Positions 62,319 through 64,000 of a stretch of DNA of 64,000 nucleotides are shown here, piece after piece. Position 1 is the first letter of the stretch, and each line of letters begins with the position of its first letter. The position numbers and the translations under genes are program-made. Source of the stretch: Diphasiastrum complanatum (lineage: Eukaryota > Streptophyta > Lycopodiopsida > Lycopodiales > Lycopodiaceae); assembly GCA_029204225.1 (NCBI GenBank), contig CM055092.1, positions 19,904,070 through 19,968,069 on the forward strand, in the 5' to 3' direction. The notes beneath the pieces are model-generated. The model made no database searches, was not told the origin of the DNA, and was given only the letters and a program-made list of their open reading frames with translations.

Positions 62319-63547
62319 TCACGAAATTACGAGAGATCTCAATATGTTTTGACCTTGCATGGAGGATTGGACTGGCTGAAATGTTGTCATTGTAGAGATT
62401 TGGGCTGAAATGTTGTCATTATAGAGAGTTGGAACAATATCTAAACTCATGACTTTCAGCTCCATAAGTAGTCTTTTGATCCATAATAGCTTCTTTGTTG
62501 TAGTGGTGAGAGCTTTATACTTGGCTTCGGTTGAAGAAAGATGGTTTCGTGTTTCTTTGACAACCAAGAAACCACTCCTCCATAGGAATTTGTAAACAAC
62601 CTATCCCTTTTGTCACTTGCAAAATCCAAGTCACTAAAGGCATGCAAACCAATGACATCTCCTCTATAGAGAATTCTGTGATCTAGAGTACCCGAGATGT
62701 ATCTCAAAATCCTTTTAGCATTTTTCCAATGTATCACTAATGGATCTTGCATATATTGACTTAGCCTACACACACTAAAGCATACATCAGGCCTACCATT
62801 TAAGAATGCATTAGAAACATCCATTTAAAAGAGCATCCAACCAAAATGTAAAGCAAGTGCAAGAACTAACCTTATTGTGACCATCTTGGCCACGGGTGCA
62901 AAAGTTTCTTTAAAATCTATGCCCTTTGCTTGAGCATATCCTTTGGCAACTAAACTTGCCCTATGTTTGCTTACACTTCCATTCATATTGAGTTTTAGCT
63001 TAAAAATCCATTTACATCGAATCACATTCTTAAGAGGTCTATCAACAAGGATCCATGTGCCATTCTCCATCAAAGCATTATATTCATCTATCATAGCTTG
63101 AAACCATTCATTTGAGCTCAATGCATCTTTTACACATGAAGGTTCTTCAAAACTTGAAATGAGTGCAAAGGATGAAGATGGATTACCCTCAGCTTTCTTT
63201 CCCTTTTATTGGTATGTGATCCACAATGGCTCCATCCTTACCCTTGATGATATTCTTGGAGTGATTGGTTCATTTGGCTCTAGCTCCTCCTCAAGATCTA
63301 TGACATCTTGATCCTCGGCCACCTCCCTCTAGATAGGTGATTTGACTGAGCCGTCAGTAAGTTTATGCATAGTATCCTCATGAAAAATGATATCTTTAGA
63401 AACCACAAACTTGTTTGAAGATGGAATGTATACCTTATATCCCTTGCTTGCCTTGCCATACCCGAGCGTAATACCTTTGATTGATGATGGATCTTCCTTG
63501 GTCCTTTTCTTCAAAGGTGTATGCACATAGAAAATGCATCCAAACAC
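62319..63547 (-). mobile_element. Copia pol with internal deletion
   Basis: Reading down the minus strand: integrase C-terminus (FGCIFYVHTPLKKRTKEDPS, SSIKGITLGYGKASKGYKVY, FVVSKDIIF; 63547-63329); reverse transcriptase start (WFQAMIDEYNALMENGTWIL, CKWIFKLKLNMNGSVSKHRA, YAQAKGIDFKETFAPVAKMV; 63121-62825); then MDVSNAFLNG fused directly to RPDVCFSVCRLSQYMQDPLV. The rest of reverse transcriptase, including the YVDD site, is lost. RNase H follows (RDRLFTNSYGGVVSWLSKKH, then after a frameshift SSTEAKYKALTTTTKKLLWI). It ends before a polypurine tract at 62164. Confidence 0.9.
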
Positions 63548-64000
63548 CTATTGGAATCAGCCAACAGAGGCTTGAATCCTAATGATTTCAGGGCTTGATC
63601 TTTCTTCTTGTACCATTGTCGGGCTGATTGTTTCAGACCGTAGATACTTCTATGCATTCTACATGCATAGTCAGGAAGTGAACTCGAGACATATTCTGGG
63701 GGTTGATCCATATAGACCTCTTCGTCTAGTTTGCCATGCAAGAAGGTTGTCTTCTCATCCACAATGTGGATCCTAAGGTCATAAGCTGTAGCATATGCAA
63801 ATAACAGACATAGGGACAAATGTTTGACGACAGAAGAGAAGGCTTCAGAGTAGTCAATATCATATCTCTGAGAAAATCCCTTCGCTACAAGCCTTGCCTT
63901 GTATTTTGTGACATTCCCATCTAGTCCGTATTTGAGCTTGAAAACCCATTTGCATTTGACAATCTTGCGCTTATGTGGTAATGGCTCCAACGTCCATACC
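63548..64000 (-). mobile_element. Second Copia reverse transcriptase fragment
   Basis: Gives KCKWVFKLKYGLDGNVTKYK, ARLVAKGFSQRYDIDYSEAF, FLHGKLDEEVYMDQPPEYVS, CRMHRSIYGLKQSARQWYKK and LKSLGFKPLLADSN. It is then joined at about 63545 to the integrase of the other Copia. It is a different subfamily from the element downstream and is cut by the window end. Confidence 0.9.

Overview
The window is nuclear DNA from a land plant with a large, retrotransposon-choked genome. The evidence is a three-exon alpha-expansin, fragments of eIF(iso)4E and of a U-box/ARM ubiquitin ligase, plant-type CCCTAAA motifs, Copia and chromovirus retrotransposons with initiator-Met-like primer-binding sites, and CACTA transposase sequence. 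The DNA is AT-rich with long gene-free stretches, which would fit a gymnosperm, a fern or another large-genome lineage. I cannot name the species. No tRNA, rRNA, CRISPR or bacterial operon structure was seen.

The dominant architecture is a giant imperfect palindrome. Positions 1-15655 (cut by the window edge) are repeated in reverse complement at 26246-41882, around a 10.6 kb single-copy centre (15656-26245). Mirror positions add up to about 41,750-41,900 over most of the arms and to about 41,485 around 4500-5300; each step is an indel private to one arm. Both arms carry the same series, from outside to centre: a fragment joining a CACTA transposase N-terminus to LTR-like DNA; an internally deleted Copia; a 694 bp Copia LTR with primer-binding site; a Gypsy gag scrap; a Copia gag; a CT/GA microsatellite zone; a 433 bp terminal-inverted-repeat element; the 3' part of a chromovirus (integrase, chromodomain, LTR); a 103 bp hairpin; a second CACTA/LTR fragment; a Copia RNase H; a second member of the inverted-repeat family; a degenerate telomere-like array; and the 5' part of a CACTA transposase gene.

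The centre runs: degenerate Copia (15656-17500), a second Copia with its LTR (17838-19950), low-information DNA, the expansin gene on the minus strand (21822-23174), and the rest of the CACTA transposase (24110-26245), which is continuous with the right arm only. The right arm is therefore probably the parental copy. The left arm stops inside the transposase and is fused in frame to Copia reverse transcriptase. The two arms share old stop codons in the chromovirus but also have private indels and substitutions, so the duplication came after the elements died and is not a recent fold-back.

Right of the palindrome (42000-64000) lie a Copia gag with a 1.35 kb LTR (43515-45607), a Gypsy gag fragment (47250-47700), a divergent pair of captured gene pieces (eIF(iso)4E exon 1 and U-box/ARM, 49044-50670), a fold-back element (51540-51894), a long dead Gypsy polyprotein (52405-57115), a compound TG/AG microsatellite, an unidentified terminal exon and an unidentified gene remnant (59002-60805), and a mosaic of two Copia elements on the minus strand up to the window edge. 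The only gene that looks near-intact is the expansin, and its first intron lacks a normal AG acceptor.
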